From Toxorhynchites rutilus septentrionalis (taxonomy: Eukaryota; Arthropoda; Insecta; Diptera; Culicidae), in the NCBI RefSeq assembly GCF_029784135.1, contig NC_073744.1, positions 28,192,981-28,256,980 of the forward strand: a stretch of 64,000 nt of DNA. The letters are read 5' to 3'. Positions 11,131-22,832 of this stretch are shown here, piece after piece. Positions within the stretch are counted from its first letter, which is position 1, and the number at the start of each line of letters is the position of its first letter. Made by a program: the position numbers and the translations under genes. The notes under the pieces are model-generated. The model was not told where the DNA came from and made no database searches. It was given only the letters and a program-made list of their open reading frames with translations.

Positions 11131-13800
11131 TTTATTTATTTATTTTGGCTTAACGTATTTGCAACATGGCTTGATTCACAATTTTTCTCCAATTAACTCG
11201 GTTCGTGACTATCTCTCTCCAATTCCGCTGGCACCCCTTGCTCACCATGTCATACTCCACTTGGTCTAACCACCTTGCTCGTTGCGCTCCTCGTCCTCTC
11301 GTACCAGCCGGATTCCCGATGAACACCATTTTGGGCAGAATAGTTGTCCGACATTCTTGCAACATGTTCTGCCCAGCGTATCCCTCCAACTTTGATCACT
11401 TTCTGGATACTGGGTTCGCCGGTGAGTTGCGTGAGCTCGTGGTTCATCCTTCACCTCCATACGCCATCCTCCTGTACACCACCAAAGATGGATCTTAACA
11501 CCCGTCGCTCAAATACTCCGAATGCTCGCAGATCCTCTTCGAGTATTGTCCAAGTTTCGTGCCCGTAGAGGACAACCGGTCTTATGAGTTTTTTGTACAG
11601 GGAACCTTTCGCATGATTGCTAAGTTTTTTTGACCTTAAGGGTTTGTGGAGACCATAATATGTACGACTCCCATTGACAATGCGTCTCCGGATCTCGCGG
11701 CTGGTATCATTGTCAGACGTTACAATTGAGCCAAGGTAGACAAATTGATCCACTGCCTCGAACCCATCGCCGTCGATCATTACATTACCTAATCGGGTTC
11801 TGTAGTGCTCGGATCCAGAAGCCAGCATGTATTTGGTTTTAGACGCATTGATTTTCAGTCCAATTCTCTCTGCTTCGTGCTTAAGTCTGGTGTAATGTCT
11901 ACAATGTCTACGTCATCAGCGAAGCAGATGAATTGACTGGATCTATTGAAAATCGTATCACGCAAGTTAAACCACGCTCGTCTCATAACACCGTCTAGCG
12001 CAATGTTGAACAGCAAGAAAGAGGGACCATCACCTGGTCGAAGCCCCCTGTGGGACTCCAATGAATCAGATAATCCACCCGATATTCGCACACAGCACTG
12101 TATTCTATCCATTGTAGCCTTAACACATTCGTCGCCCAACGCGACGTTTTTGAGTTTCTTGCAGAGCCCAACTTGCGATAAATTATTAAATGACGACCAA
12201 ACTTAGTTTGTAGATAACTTTTACATGATCTAGCAATGTTTGTTTTAAATTGAAGACGAATTGAAGACAATAACACATGCCAAAGTCATATAATAGAGGT
12301 TTTGCAAAAAACTGCATACAAACCATCCGTACTATAAATTAATTAATAGTATAGTATAAACAGTATAATAATATAGTTATGATTTTATTATTTTTCTTCA
12401 TCACCTATAGTTACATTTAGGTGCCTATTCTATCAAATTCCTTCTAAAAATCCTACTCAATTTGAGCGAGGAAAGTGTCACCCATATCTGGGTGACGGGG
12501 TGTCGAAAGTGTTAACCAGTCTTGTCAGCTTCACGGGGAAGCCGTTTTCGACCATGATTCTCCAGAGCTCTTTTAGTGTTGTTGAATCGTATAAGGCTTT
12601 AAAGTCGATGAATAGATGGTGCGTAGGAACTCTGTACTCACGGCATTTCTGAAGGATCTGCCGCAGAAGGTGATTTGGTCAGTAGTAGACCGACCTTCGA
12701 TGAAGCCGGCCTGATAACCTCTCACGAATCTGTTTGTCAGTGGTGATCGACGACGGAAGATGATTTGTGAAAGTACTTTGTAGGCGGCAATCAGGACGGT
12801 GATTGCCGGAAAGGTTTCACAGTTTAGTTTGTACCCTATCTTGGAGATAGGGCAAATAACTCCATCTTTTCACTCCTCCGATAGCTTTTCTGTTTCCCAA
12901 ATTCTGACAATCAGCCGACGCAGATAACTAACCATTTTTTTCGGGCCCATCTTGATAAGTTTCGCTCCGATGCCATCTTTACCAGAAGATTTGTAGTTCT
13001 TAAGTTGTTTGAGAGCATTCCTTACTTCACCTATCGTTTGCGGTGGTACATCTTCATTATTTACTGCGCCAACGTAATCGCTTCCATCGTCATCTTGGTC
13101 CTCTGCATGGACGCCATTCAGGTACTCACCGAAGTGCTGCCTCCACCGTTCGGTCATATCACGTTCGTTCGTCAGAATATTCCCATCCTTATTCCGACAC
13201 ATTTCTTTTCGTGGCACGAAGCCTTTTCGGGATGCATTAAGTATCTGGTAGAACTTTCGCGTCTTATGAGAACGGTGCAGCTGTTCGAGTTCTTCACACT
13301 CTTCCTCTTCCTAGCGGCGCTTCTTTTTCCGGAAGGGTTGGGTTTGCTGTCTTCGCTTCTGTTTACATCGTTTCACGTTCTGACGGGTAGCTTGATCAGC
13401 ATTATCTCCCACGCAGCGCTCTTCTCGTGTAACACTTGCTGACACTCATCATCGAACCACTCGTACCGTCGTTTTTTTTCCACGTGTCCTAGGATGTTCT
13501 CCGCTACGCTGTTTATGGCTGTTTTAATCATGTTCCAACAGTCCTCAAGAGTAGCTATGTTAATTGGTTCCTCTTTCGGCAGCGTAGCTTCAAGTGAATG
13601 TGCGTAGTTTTCGGCGACATCTGCTTGTTTAGGTCGCGTAAGATTGCATCGTCGCGGGCATCGGTACCGAATGTTGTTTACATCGAAATAGCCGAACATA
13701 ACATTCAGGCTCTCCTGCAGTGTTCTCGTCAGAGCACGTATCACTCGACAGTTAAAGATGATAGCAATGTTTTCGGCGAATAAAGACAAAATGCCTCTAT
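11130..13800 (-). mobile_element. RTE-type LINE, degenerate
   Basis: Read on the minus strand from about 13790, blocks resemble RTE-clade ORF2: a linker with R-Y-E-W-F-D-D-E-C, the RT entry region (K-S-S-G-K-D-G-I-G), the catalytic F-A-D-D-V-D-I-V at about 11900-11920, Y-L-G-S-I-V-T-S-D-N and the C-terminal Y-K-K-L-I-R-P-V-V-L-Y-G-H-E-T-W, with R-W-L-D-Q-V near 11270. The frame is broken by several shifts, so it is inactive. The N-terminal endonuclease was not recognised, so the copy is probably 5' truncated. A TTAA-flanked MITE interrupts it at 12124-12511. Confidence 0.8.
12124..12511. mobile_element. TTAA-flanked (piggyBac-like) MITE inside the RTE LINE
   Basis: The element lies between two TTAA copies (12120-12123 and 12512-12515). 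Its ends, CACATTCG and (reverse strand) CACTTTCG, are inverted repeats. Removing it together with one TTAA restores the RTE reading K-L-T-R-L-V-K-A-T-M-D-R across the junction, which shows the insertion point exactly. It is 388 bp and non-coding. Confidence 0.85.
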
Positions 13801-15195
13801 CTGGAAGAGGAGAAACATCTGATGTAAAGATGGATCCTAAAACCTAAAACGCTACCCTGGGGAACATAAGTATCAATTCTGAACCTCCACGAAAAATGTA
13901 ACGACTTATCGAGAGATTTCAAACACATATTACTCAAAATCGTTATTGCGTCATATGTTGTGTTGTATATCGGTAGACAAGAAATTTATCCAGCAATTTT
14001 TTGCTTGACACACGAACATAAAATATAGTAAAAATGTTAAAGAGTTTGACGATTACAATGGGTATGTTTTTTTCGATCGCACTAACCACTCGCTTTCCTC
14101 CCCGATGCAACGAGCAATCTTTTTGCCTGCAATTCGGTGTTAGTTCACAATGTGATACGATGCGTTTCACGAGTTATTCTCCATTTTTCGGACAAACAGG
14201 CACTTATAAGTTGGCAGAATCAATGGAGAGATGATCTTTCAAGATGGTTTCTATCTATTATCCCCAAAGTTCAATCGATTCGGGCTCAATTCACGTCTTT
14301 ACCGTGTAGGTCTTTCCACATTTATGTAATTTATGTAATGTTTGATTATATAAAAATACAATTAATGAATTTAACTGGCGGCTGATTTAGAAGTTCGAAA
14401 GGGTATACTCACGCATATCAAATTTTGATAGCTTGAGTAGACGCAATCTTAATATTATATACCCCATATATGTCTTCCTCAGAAGCCCGCCTCACTTCCT
14501 CGAGTGCACTTGCCCATTCTCCTTTCCCTTTCCTATACATAAGCAGAACTTAACACCCAATGAGGTCAGTTCACTACAGCAGCTACACGAACATCCCAAG
14601 AGAGCATCCATGGCCAATACATCACCTGGATATAAAGTTATTACAACTCCCTACAAACAATTTTCCGGACAACATGGCAACGAAGGAGAAAATACGATTT
14701 TGGTAGTAATAGATTTATCTGACTAAGGCCTATATTTATGTAGATTTTAACTATTTAGACTTGCGTTTGAAAATGATAAATGATAGCTCCGTGTCTTGTT
14801 CTGCATAATTAAATAAACAGGAGAAAAGGGTAGTAATGGCTTTAATGGTATTTTTGTGTACATTGAACAAAATGTGGTTCCGGATTCTACCACGTTATCT
14901 TATCTAACCTGTTTGAAGGATACAAGTTCATACAGGAAACGTTCTTTTTTCAGAGCTTCCATTTGATGTATTGAAAGAGAAAAAAAACGATTTTTAACAA
15001 TTAAAAAATCTCATCCAAATGCGATTACTACACACAATCACAGTCTTATGTCTCATTCCAGACCCATCCACTTTCTTCAATTAACGGCATACTGTTTACT
15101 ACAAGTATCAGATAAATTAAATTTATATAGCTTGTTTTAAAAAGCTGAACATAAGCAATCGAAATAGCCTAGTTTTTTTTAATTTTTCATCGTCT
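13801..15195. other. No gene recognised; possible LINE scrap at the left edge
   Basis: On the minus strand at about 13840-13870 the translation V-P-Q-G-S-V-L resembles a reverse-transcriptase motif, but the piece is too short to assign. The rest is AT-rich. A frame at 14433-14726 starts with ATG yet has no recognisable domain. Confidence 0.3.
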
Positions 15196-15400
15196 TAACC
15201 CTTTCAATATGGCAGTGTGCTTCGCCGGAGTGCCACCGCTGTAAGGAGCACTGCGCCGAAAAGTATGCACACTGCGCTGCTGTCATCAATGTGCAGTAGC
15301 ACTCTCATGTCTTCTAAAGACGACGCTCGTACACACAGCTCATCACGCGGATGTCGTTTATAGACGACGCTCGTAGCGAAAGGTTTATAGAACATTTAAC
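15196..15400. other. Possible TTAA-type MITE fragment
   Basis: It begins TTAACCCTTTCAATATGG and carries internal inverted motifs such as 'agacgacgctcgtac' repeated at about 15317 and 15361. No second TTAA end was paired with confidence. Confidence 0.3.
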
Positions 15401-17920
15401 TCATTTTACGTACTGGTCGAAAATCTATCTTTCCCTTTTTTATGCATTAAAAACACTAAACCATCGATATGAATATTTTAGCCTCACTTTTATCTTTCTT
15501 CGCCTGCTGTTATACTTTCTTTCTTCTGATGAATTACATTTTATAGATGACATTTCGTCTCTTGTCAAGCATACATTTCGGCGTCAATGTTTATATGAGC
15601 TGTATTTTTCCCCCAATTAGTTCGATAAACACATATCTTTAAATCTACAATAGCATGTCTACAATTCTGCCGATAACCTAGGGAGGGAAGGCGCGTCCGC
15701 AATCATCTACACCAGAACAGTTTGCGTGAATATCAACGTTATCATGTCCATTCAACTGTAATGCTTCGTATTTGATTGATTTCAGCATTCGATCATAGTA
15801 AATGAGGATGGCCGCACCGTTTTCATTACTTTCCGTCTGGCAACTCAAACAATTTGCAGTTTATTTAGCAGTACTTGTGAAGCACAAGGAGAAATATAAG
15901 TTTCTTCTAAATCTAAGCCAAACTGCAGGGTCTTAGCCGTTTGGCACATTGAACTTCCGGTTTCTGAAATCGAGGACAAGTCTGGACTATTGTTTTAAGA
16001 TAGCATCTCATAAGCTTTTATTCATCTAATGCCATCAGTATCATGAGTTCTCAGTTTCGATACTCGTCTGAGCCTTAGCCAGCAACGATTTGAGGACATC
16101 AGGGACAGAAATATTTGTCGAAGTTAGTTGCCAAAATATTGGAGTAATCCTTTCTAATACTGATAGCATAGTTGAACACAGACTAAATAATGAAACTCCA
16201 GAAGAGATAGAATTTGCCAGAAGCTACGAAGAATAATCGTCCAAATCACACGTTTGAGGACAGATGATTCTGTCTTTACAATTATGTTCCTAAATAGCCA
16301 GAAAAGCGTAACACTTACCTCTAACATTTCGTTTCTATTTCAAACTCTGAAACAGAATCACATCTTAACAATATGTCCCTACTACAGCCGAACCGAATGG
16401 ATACATACCCGTCTTCTCCATCCCGCTAGCCGAATTCAGTATTTCCTTCCAGATTCCGAAAACTTGCACCGGACAGTTGGAACCAACATAATTGCACCTT
16501 CCTTCCTTCTTGTATTTCATCGAAACGCTTCATGGTTAAACCTAAAATATTACGATACGACACTCATTTTACGCAAACCTTTCTGTTTTGGTGCGGAACA
16601 CTCCATGCTGTTAGTTGCTTTTGTTGGTGTCCATCTCTGGCAAACTTCAAACCTTGATTTTATTTCCTTACCGTGAGTGCTGCCATCTGGGGGGATTTCG
16701 GCATTTCGAAAGCTTTCGATAGATTGCCATTCAACCTAGAGAACTTGGCTGTGTGTGTGTGAGCTTGTGCGTGACTTGCTAGATATTAAAAATAAGCATT
16801 TAATACCGAAATGGGCATGGAATTTAAAATTGAATGTTGATATCTTCTGGGGGAAAACACAGCTTCATATCACGTGCAAGCTCACCTGCAGAAATTTCTA
16901 CTTCATTTAGTTGTAAGACTCGATCGCACTAGCCTTACGGAGCTGATAATTCCTTTTTTTGTTTCGTTCCGTTCTTATTGTCATAAGACTACGTCTGACA
17001 AGTAGATAAAATAAAAAACCAAACACTGAACGCGTAGGGAAAAATGAAAAATTTCGAATACTTATAATAAATCGGGAAAATGTATCAACTGAAAAGAAAT
17101 ATTTCTATGCACCTATTACAATAAATACAACATTTTAATTGACCCGATTTGTGCTCCTAATATTGTACCGACAAAAAGGAGCAACCATAGAAACAGCAGA
17201 ATACGGTTTCCCCAACGAGGACATCGGAAATCAAGAAGCCTGGGAGCAAGGTACGAATACAACGCTTTGGCTAGGTTATTCAAAACGGCATTGGAAGATT
17301 TGCCTTCAAATCTTCAGCTCATTGAACTTCTATACGTACAGTTTGATGATTAGGCGGCAAAAGGTTGATAACCATTTATTGCGATAACGTCGATTGATTC
17401 AACAATATGCATTCGATGTGCTTGTCAAAACCGAAACTGAATACATGAAGTTCATCAAATTAAAAAAAAACCCGGTTCAAGAATTACGTACGCATGAGAG
17501 ATGCAATAATTTCAAAGGAAAATGTAAAATACAATCTCTGACAATCGTCTCACAATTCTTAAGTTCACATATTTTGGATGTCCAAGGCATCATGCCATAC
17601 GTAAAAGGATAACGAACGGTCAGACTTATCCATTAAATTTACTTGTAACGAATCTATCACAATGCATGAATTGACCTAGTATGGGATTTGTTAAAATTCT
17701 TTACTTACATAGTAAATATGTTGAATTTAATTGAATTCCGAAGTTGTTTTATTCAATCAATATTTTAATCAATACAAACAAATGATTTCTAAGCCAATGG
17801 AGGTCATACTTCAATTTTGCGGTTATATCATAGATTTAACCCACCCATTTTTCTTCGATCCGTTTCGACACATTTTAACTAGCAAACCTAGAGAGAAAAT
17901 TTCACCTCCCCAAGTGCTTA
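15401..17920. other. No gene recognised
   Basis: Long AT-rich stretch. A minus-strand segment near 15780-15830 reads A-I-L-I-Y-Y-D-R-M-L, faintly like a LINE endonuclease, and a plus-strand frame at 17139-17387 contains a coding-looking block (E-Y-G-F-P-N-E-D-I-G-N-Q-E-A-W), but neither could be assigned. Both are probably old element debris. Confidence 0.3.
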
Positions 17921-17927
17921 CTAACCC

Positions 17928-18041
17928 CTTCCCGTACAACATCGAGTCTCACTCGTGGTTTGTTTGGATAACAGGATAACGCTCAGCAGAGTAGTGAAAT
18001 CACTATACGTGTGACGTATTAAATAATACGGGAAGGGGTTA
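17928..18041. mobile_element. Small inverted-repeat MITE, TTAA type
   Basis: The left end reads TAACCCCTTCCCGTAC and the right end, on the reverse strand, TTAACCCCTTCCCGTATT. The right flank is an intact TTAA; the left flank is altered to CTAA. About 110 bp, non-coding. Confidence 0.5.
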
Positions 18042-18840
18042 ATCTCAAAGAGGGAATAGATCCGGCATGCTCCTACATAGTCACGTCCCAGGAACTGTCG
18101 GACAATCGTCCGAATGCCAAGAATGACTGACTTCTGGATGCCGGCCAATTCCTACTCCATACTCAGCACCTTTAGCACCTCTAGCCTCGGGATGAATAAC
18201 GTGGATCTTCTCCAGATTTTTGTTCAATGAAATAGTGACTCGTCGGTCATTCTTGTTCTGACAGGTGCAGGTGCATACCAGATCGGTAGCTCGGAACAAT
18301 GTCTTCCAACAGACTACATTAAAACACAAGTTGTCGATAGATAATTCAAACCATGTTGCTGTGGTGTCGAGTGTACGCTGTGTTGGCCAAAACGTGGTAG
18401 CATGGGGAGCATGCCATAATATGCTTTATGTTTTCGCCTTATCAATGACACATCCTATATGCGTCTTTGTCGACTGCATGCCAGACGTACCGCATGCACT
18501 TTTTTGTTGGCATAATCCTGTCCTGGATGACCGTCATACCGTCTTCGATTACTGAGAAGAGTTCAGAGTTGATAGCGGCGCAGGCAGCTTGGCTTAGCGC
18601 GCTACGCGAAGTACTCAAGCAGTTGTCGTACTCGGACAACAAATAGTGGGAAAATGTCGACGATTCCAAGTTCTCTTCGTTGCGTGGTATAGTCCTAGCA
18701 ATTTAGAATCGGCACAGTTTTATCTAGAAGTTGTAAAAGACTCTAACAAGCGTCTATCAAGGTGCTAAAAAAAATTTGGTAAAAGAAAATAATGCAGTCG
18801 GACAAAGATCATCTGCTTCGATAGCGTAATCTAAGTAGAG
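18042..18840. other. Unassigned sequence, possibly degraded coding remains
   Basis: Minus-strand frames here (18081-18329 and 18442-18669) have mixed codon texture and several cysteines, but no family is recognised. The frames are short and unlinked, so no gene is called. Confidence 0.25.
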
Positions 18841-18841
18841 C

Positions 18842-19600
18842 TCAACAAATCAAAATATGCTCGAATAAATCAGGCCGGTGTGCGGGGAGAGCAACAATTT
18901 GTGTTGCCAAGGGACGTGTATAAAAGAACATCATGCGAAAGTTGAGGACAGTCAACGTTGCACTCAGTATATCGAAGACCATTAGTTGCTGAATTGTTCT
19001 GTGCTCAGCATGTAAAGTCTCCATGTTGACTAACAAACAGTGTGTAGGATAATCGGACCGATTGGATGGGTTTCGAAATGCGAATCGAATGAAGCACTTC
19101 TGACTCCATTCGTTTCTGTTGAGCCGCTTATTCCAAGCCGCCAAGAGACTGGCTGCAAAATCATATTTTTTGACCTTAGGATGTCGGTGAATTGCCAAGT
19201 GCAGCGTCGAATGAATCCTTAAACTTCGCCCGTGACTAGTGCGACATGTTCGTTGATCCCTAACTTGAAGTCAATCGTGACATCAATATCGCGAAACGAG
19301 GTAACGCGATTTAATGGAACGGATCCGATAATGTATCGAAGATCAATAGTGTTGTGTTTTTACTGGAGAATAGAATTCAGTTCGTCGATGTTATTCTGTA
19401 TGACAGTCGAATGCAGTCACTATAACTCGGAATATCTACATCGTCGGTGAATATTTCCTGAAAGATGAAATACCAATACAGGAAACGATTCGTTGACGAA
19501 TATAACAATCAACGGACCAAGCACTCTTCCTTGTGGTACTCCTGTTGTGATTTTTGAAGATTGATGAGGTCGTGATTTCAATCCTAGAACGCTCCATTAT
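18842..19600 (-). mobile_element. Degenerate CR1/Jockey-like LINE reverse-transcriptase fragment
   Basis: On the minus strand at 19542-19528 the translation gives G-V-P-Q-G followed by R-V-L-G-P-L, the conserved RT motif. Downstream are R-V-T-S-F-R-D-I-D-V-T-I-D and C-terminal blocks such as L-M-V-F-D-I-L with a C-terminal end near 18842. The Y/F-A-D-D block is not preserved and the frame is broken many times. It is an old inactive piece; clade assignment is tentative. Confidence 0.6.
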
Positions 19601-20823
19601 TTTATTTTCGGATAGACCTTCTTCAAGGCTAGAAGCGAATGAACTTCGTAGTTTAAAGTCTCTATAATAAAAAATAATTAATCAATTAGTAGACTAGTGT
19701 TGGACCAATCGCAATATATCATGAGGGATCCCGATGTAAAGGGTCTTGTGGACCAAAGTTTCGAGAACCTCGCTCATACTTCAGTGAAGCGATATTCCAT
19801 GATAATTCTCAACACGATTTCGATTACCTGCCTTGGTGAACTGGATCAATCTTCCGAATGGCTGTGGAATGAAAATATGGAAAGAAAAGCAATGTTTGAT
19901 GTTATCTGTACTGACCTATGAGTGGTCTATGAAAGAATCGACTCTTTACCCTGATTTTAATCGTACAGAATCTGTTGAGTTAAGCACAAAACGTGCATTC
20001 TATCACAATTCACTAACACTTCAGGTGTCCCACAGGGAAGCATTCCGGAATCGCTAGTATCAGTCACTTATCTACACCTGTGTTTACTGGTGTCTCAAGA
20101 ACAAACTTGTCCCAGCATAGAAAAATGGCATATTATGTCCTACCATCGTTCCTTGGACCCGAATGAAACGGTTCTTTTAATTCACACTGTCCATCAACTA
20201 TCTCAATTGTTCTATCGCTCCTACCGAACATTGCGTTAGGTTTGCTTTTTTCTGAGCAAGCAAATGGTTGTATTTTCTATGTTATTATGATAACTCTATT
20301 AGATGAAATATTTGATAGATCTTAAACTGTGTTATGTTCATATAAGAAAACCAAGTACGTTTCTCGTAACACGTTGAATCAACTGTATATATTTTTAGAA
20401 ATATTATTTAGAACCATGTTACGGTGATTTCATACTTACGTATAAAATGATACAGCTGTGTCTTTTAAATTGAATGAATACTGAATATCCTATCACATGA
20501 CAAAAGTTGTGACACACCATATTGAAATAATAATGTCGTCAATTCCTGAAAATAACAATAAATATGTTCCAATACATCAAATCGTGGATAAAATAAACAA
20601 ATACTACTATCCCTCTACTATCCAGATATTGGCTCACCGAAATTCTCCGAAAACCACTATACTTCACTGTAAATTATTAAAATAACAACACCCGGAAGCA
20701 TTTAGTATAGTAAGGTATGCACAAAACGACGTGAATTGTGACGCATTTTATTTACTGTATCTACATAAATTACCACAGTTCGACATTCCGCCTAAGCTTG
20801 TTCCAATAGCTTCTATACAATGC
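19601..20823. other. Mostly unassigned; short plus-strand RT-like scrap near 20020
   Basis: At about 20019-20050 the plus strand reads T-S-G-V-P-Q-G-S-I-P, resembling an RT motif, in an otherwise unrecognisable context. The remainder is AT-rich and includes the 3' UTR of NDUFA6 at its right edge, with an AATAAA signal on the minus strand at 20752-20747, 72 bp past the stop. Confidence 0.35.
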
Positions 20824-21425
20824 TCAGTTATGACCGGACAGGAACTTCGACAGGAAATCCGTTGGTTTTGGTTCGCAGCTCTCCTTCCAGTAACGCATGA
20901 TATGACCTTTCTGCTTCCAGATTGAGACCGATTCCTTGAGTTCCATTTGACCCTAAAATATCATAGTATTCCGATATGAAATTTACACTCAGAACATGAG
21001 TGTACCGAGAAAAACAGGTACGTTATTATTTTACCTTAATTACAAGCATATCCACCACACGGATGTCGTTAACATCCTTGTTTTTAAGAAACTCTTCTCG
21101 CAGCTTCTCACGGCACTGTTCCACCGATTTGGGAATATCGTAATCCATCACTGCAACAAAAGACAGGTTTATCTATGCTCCATAGTAATAGCATGGATGC
21201 AAGAATTCCAAAATCGGAATCGTATCGGATCACACTCCGCAATAAACTATGACATAACACTCCGAATACGCATCTCACATCCCCGTAGTACTCACCAATG
21301 TATGGAATCTGACGATACCAGGCTTTGTACAAATTGAGCACTCGCTTGCGGGCCTCCTCGCGATCCACGGACAAGATCGGGCGGACATTCTGCACGGCAC
21401 GGCGGACGGCCTCGCGGCTGGCCAT
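20824..21425 (-). CDS. NDUFA6: NADH dehydrogenase (ubiquinone) 1 alpha subcomplex subunit 6 (complex I B14, LYR protein)
   Basis: Three exons on the minus strand: 21425-21296, 21150-21035 and 20952-20824, giving 124 residues, the usual insect length. Introns of 145 and 82 bp have GT-AG ends and lie in matching phases. The protein starts M-A-S-R-E-A-V-R-R-A and carries the family blocks V-R-P-I-L-S-V-D, R-V-L-N-L-Y-K-A-W-Y-R, I-P-K-S-V-E-Q-C-R-E-K and I-W-K-Q-K-G-H-I-M-R-Y-W. The L-Y-K-A-W-Y-R stretch corresponds to the LYR-type motif (here L-Y-K). The family is an accessory subunit of mitochondrial respiratory complex I that binds acyl carrier protein. The start ATG at 21425 is the first consistent with family N-termini; the frame continues upstream without an equivalent. 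Upstream DNA is tandemly duplicated. It appears intact. Confidence 0.96.
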
Positions 21426-21587
21426 TTCTTTGCTGGGTAGGAAAACAAAACTTTGCGCTAGCGACCCTACGATATAGGCAAGATCTGAGATTTGTCTTTG
21501 GACACAGGCAAATGTTTTGACAGCAGCTCTCAGCTTTTTCGCAATGCGCAAGCTGTTGAAGCGATAGGGATGCACAACTACCACAGC

Positions 21588-22091
21588 GTAGAAGCATATC
21601 CTAAGGTGGGCCAACTTACTAAAACCAAGGCGTGTAGAAGTATATCCTAAGGTGGGCCAACTTGCTAAAACCACTTTTCAGCCATCTTGAAAGTCTACTG
21701 TGTTTTGTTTGTAAACAAAACACAATACGCTAGTGCCGAAGCTCGTTCATGATCAGTCTGTCTCTTTTACGCTTCAAGCAAATAATTCCCCTTCTGCTTT
21801 CTTCCGTACTGTTTTCATATACCGCTCCCCTAACCAACTTAGTGACGAAACGGCCTCACCTAGTACCATAGACCCGTCTTGACTAAAACCACTCTTCAGC
21901 CATCTTGGAAGTCTACTGTGTTTTGTTTGTAAACAAAACACAATACGCTTGTGCCCAAGCTCGCTCGTGATCAGTCTGTCTCTTTCACGCTTCAAGGAAA
22001 AAAATCCCCTTCTGCTTTCTTCCGTACTTTTTTATATACCGCTCCCCTAACCAACTTAGTGACGAAACGGCCCCACCTAGTACCATAGACC
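21588..22091. repeat. Nested tandem duplications upstream of NDUFA6
   Basis: A unit of about 40 bp ('agaagyatatcctaaggtgg' plus 'gccaacttrctaaaacca') occurs twice at about 21590 and 21630. A larger unit of 228 bp starts at 21666 and again at 21894. It includes the palindrome 'tgttttgtttgtaaacaaaa', 'gatcagtctgtctctttyac' and 'ccgctcccctaaccaactta'. The second unit is cut at 22091 by an element and resumes at 22824. As this lies 160-670 bp upstream of the NDUFA6 start, promoter sequence may be duplicated; that is inference. Confidence 0.8.
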
Positions 22092-22823
22092 CGAGATGAA
22101 GAATAGAAGGTGGGAAGATACACGGGTTTTGGTTGTGTTGAACTTTGATTGTGTTAGTAGCCAGGAAGATAGGAAGTTCACATACCAGTTACTCAAATGG
22201 TACAAAACTGAATGTGTCAACGAATAACGTTGAAAGAGGATATACAGAAGCTAATTACAGATTTCCAAATCATATTTTTCGCATCATGAAAAAAAAACGA
22301 AACATATCACGAACTAAAATGTTTAATTATTTCTTTGATTTCAGATATAGTATTCTAATGTCTACTATGTTTGGATTCTAGAGCAACTTCATGGAAGTTT
22401 GACATTTGTCAGCAATTGTAATTACTTTTTCACAATTAAGGTGCTAAAAATTTCAGTCGTCTAAAACTAAGACGCAAGCGGAAAGTTTTTCGTCTCAAAT
22501 GTTTATCCGTCAAAGGAACAAAAGATTGTATGACTCTGACTTTGTTCGTTTACGTTTTTGGTCGACGTAACGAGAAGTAAAATTGAATTGAAATTATGTT
22601 TAGAACACTTCAAAAACACTGAAATTTCAGTTTCTGTTAAAATGTCGGGCCCTTGTGATTTTGAACGCTAGCATTGATTTAGGAAAAAAGTAGTTCATTT
22701 CATTTGTTTATTTTTACTTTTAATAACAACACTTTTCCTATGTATAAGAAAAGTAACATACATAAACAAAATCTGTGACGTCACAGATTTAAAAAATCTT
22801 CCCACCTTTCATTTTCCATCTCG
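22092..22823. mobile_element. 732-bp inverted-repeat element with 9-bp target duplication
   Basis: A 9-bp direct repeat CCATAGACC flanks the element at 22083-22091 and 22824-22832. The ends read CGAGATGAAGAATAGAAGG and, on the reverse strand, CGAGATGGAAAATGAAAGG, both followed by TGGGAAGAT. A 9-bp duplication suggests a Mutator-like (MULE) origin, though 8 bp (hAT or P type) is not excluded. The interior is AT-rich and non-coding. Confidence 0.75.
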
Positions 22824-22832
22824 CCATAGACC

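Noticed and set aside
14433..14726. 97-codon frame with several prolines and histidines
   Set aside because: No recognisable domain, no splice context and no partner exon.
15660..16100. Minus-strand segment faintly like a LINE endonuclease
   Set aside because: Similarity rests on one short stretch (A-I-L-I-Y-Y-D-R-M-L); catalytic residues could not be placed.
16254..16676. 140-codon frame, plus strand
   Set aside because: Composition is that of non-coding AT-rich DNA; nothing recognised.
17139..17612. Two adjacent frames with a coding-looking block
   Set aside because: The block is short, the frames are offset and no family was recognised; possibly old element debris.
20015..20075. T-S-G-V-P-Q-G-S-I-P motif resembling reverse transcriptase
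   Set aside because: Only about ten residues match and no other RT block could be aligned nearby, so no LINE was called.
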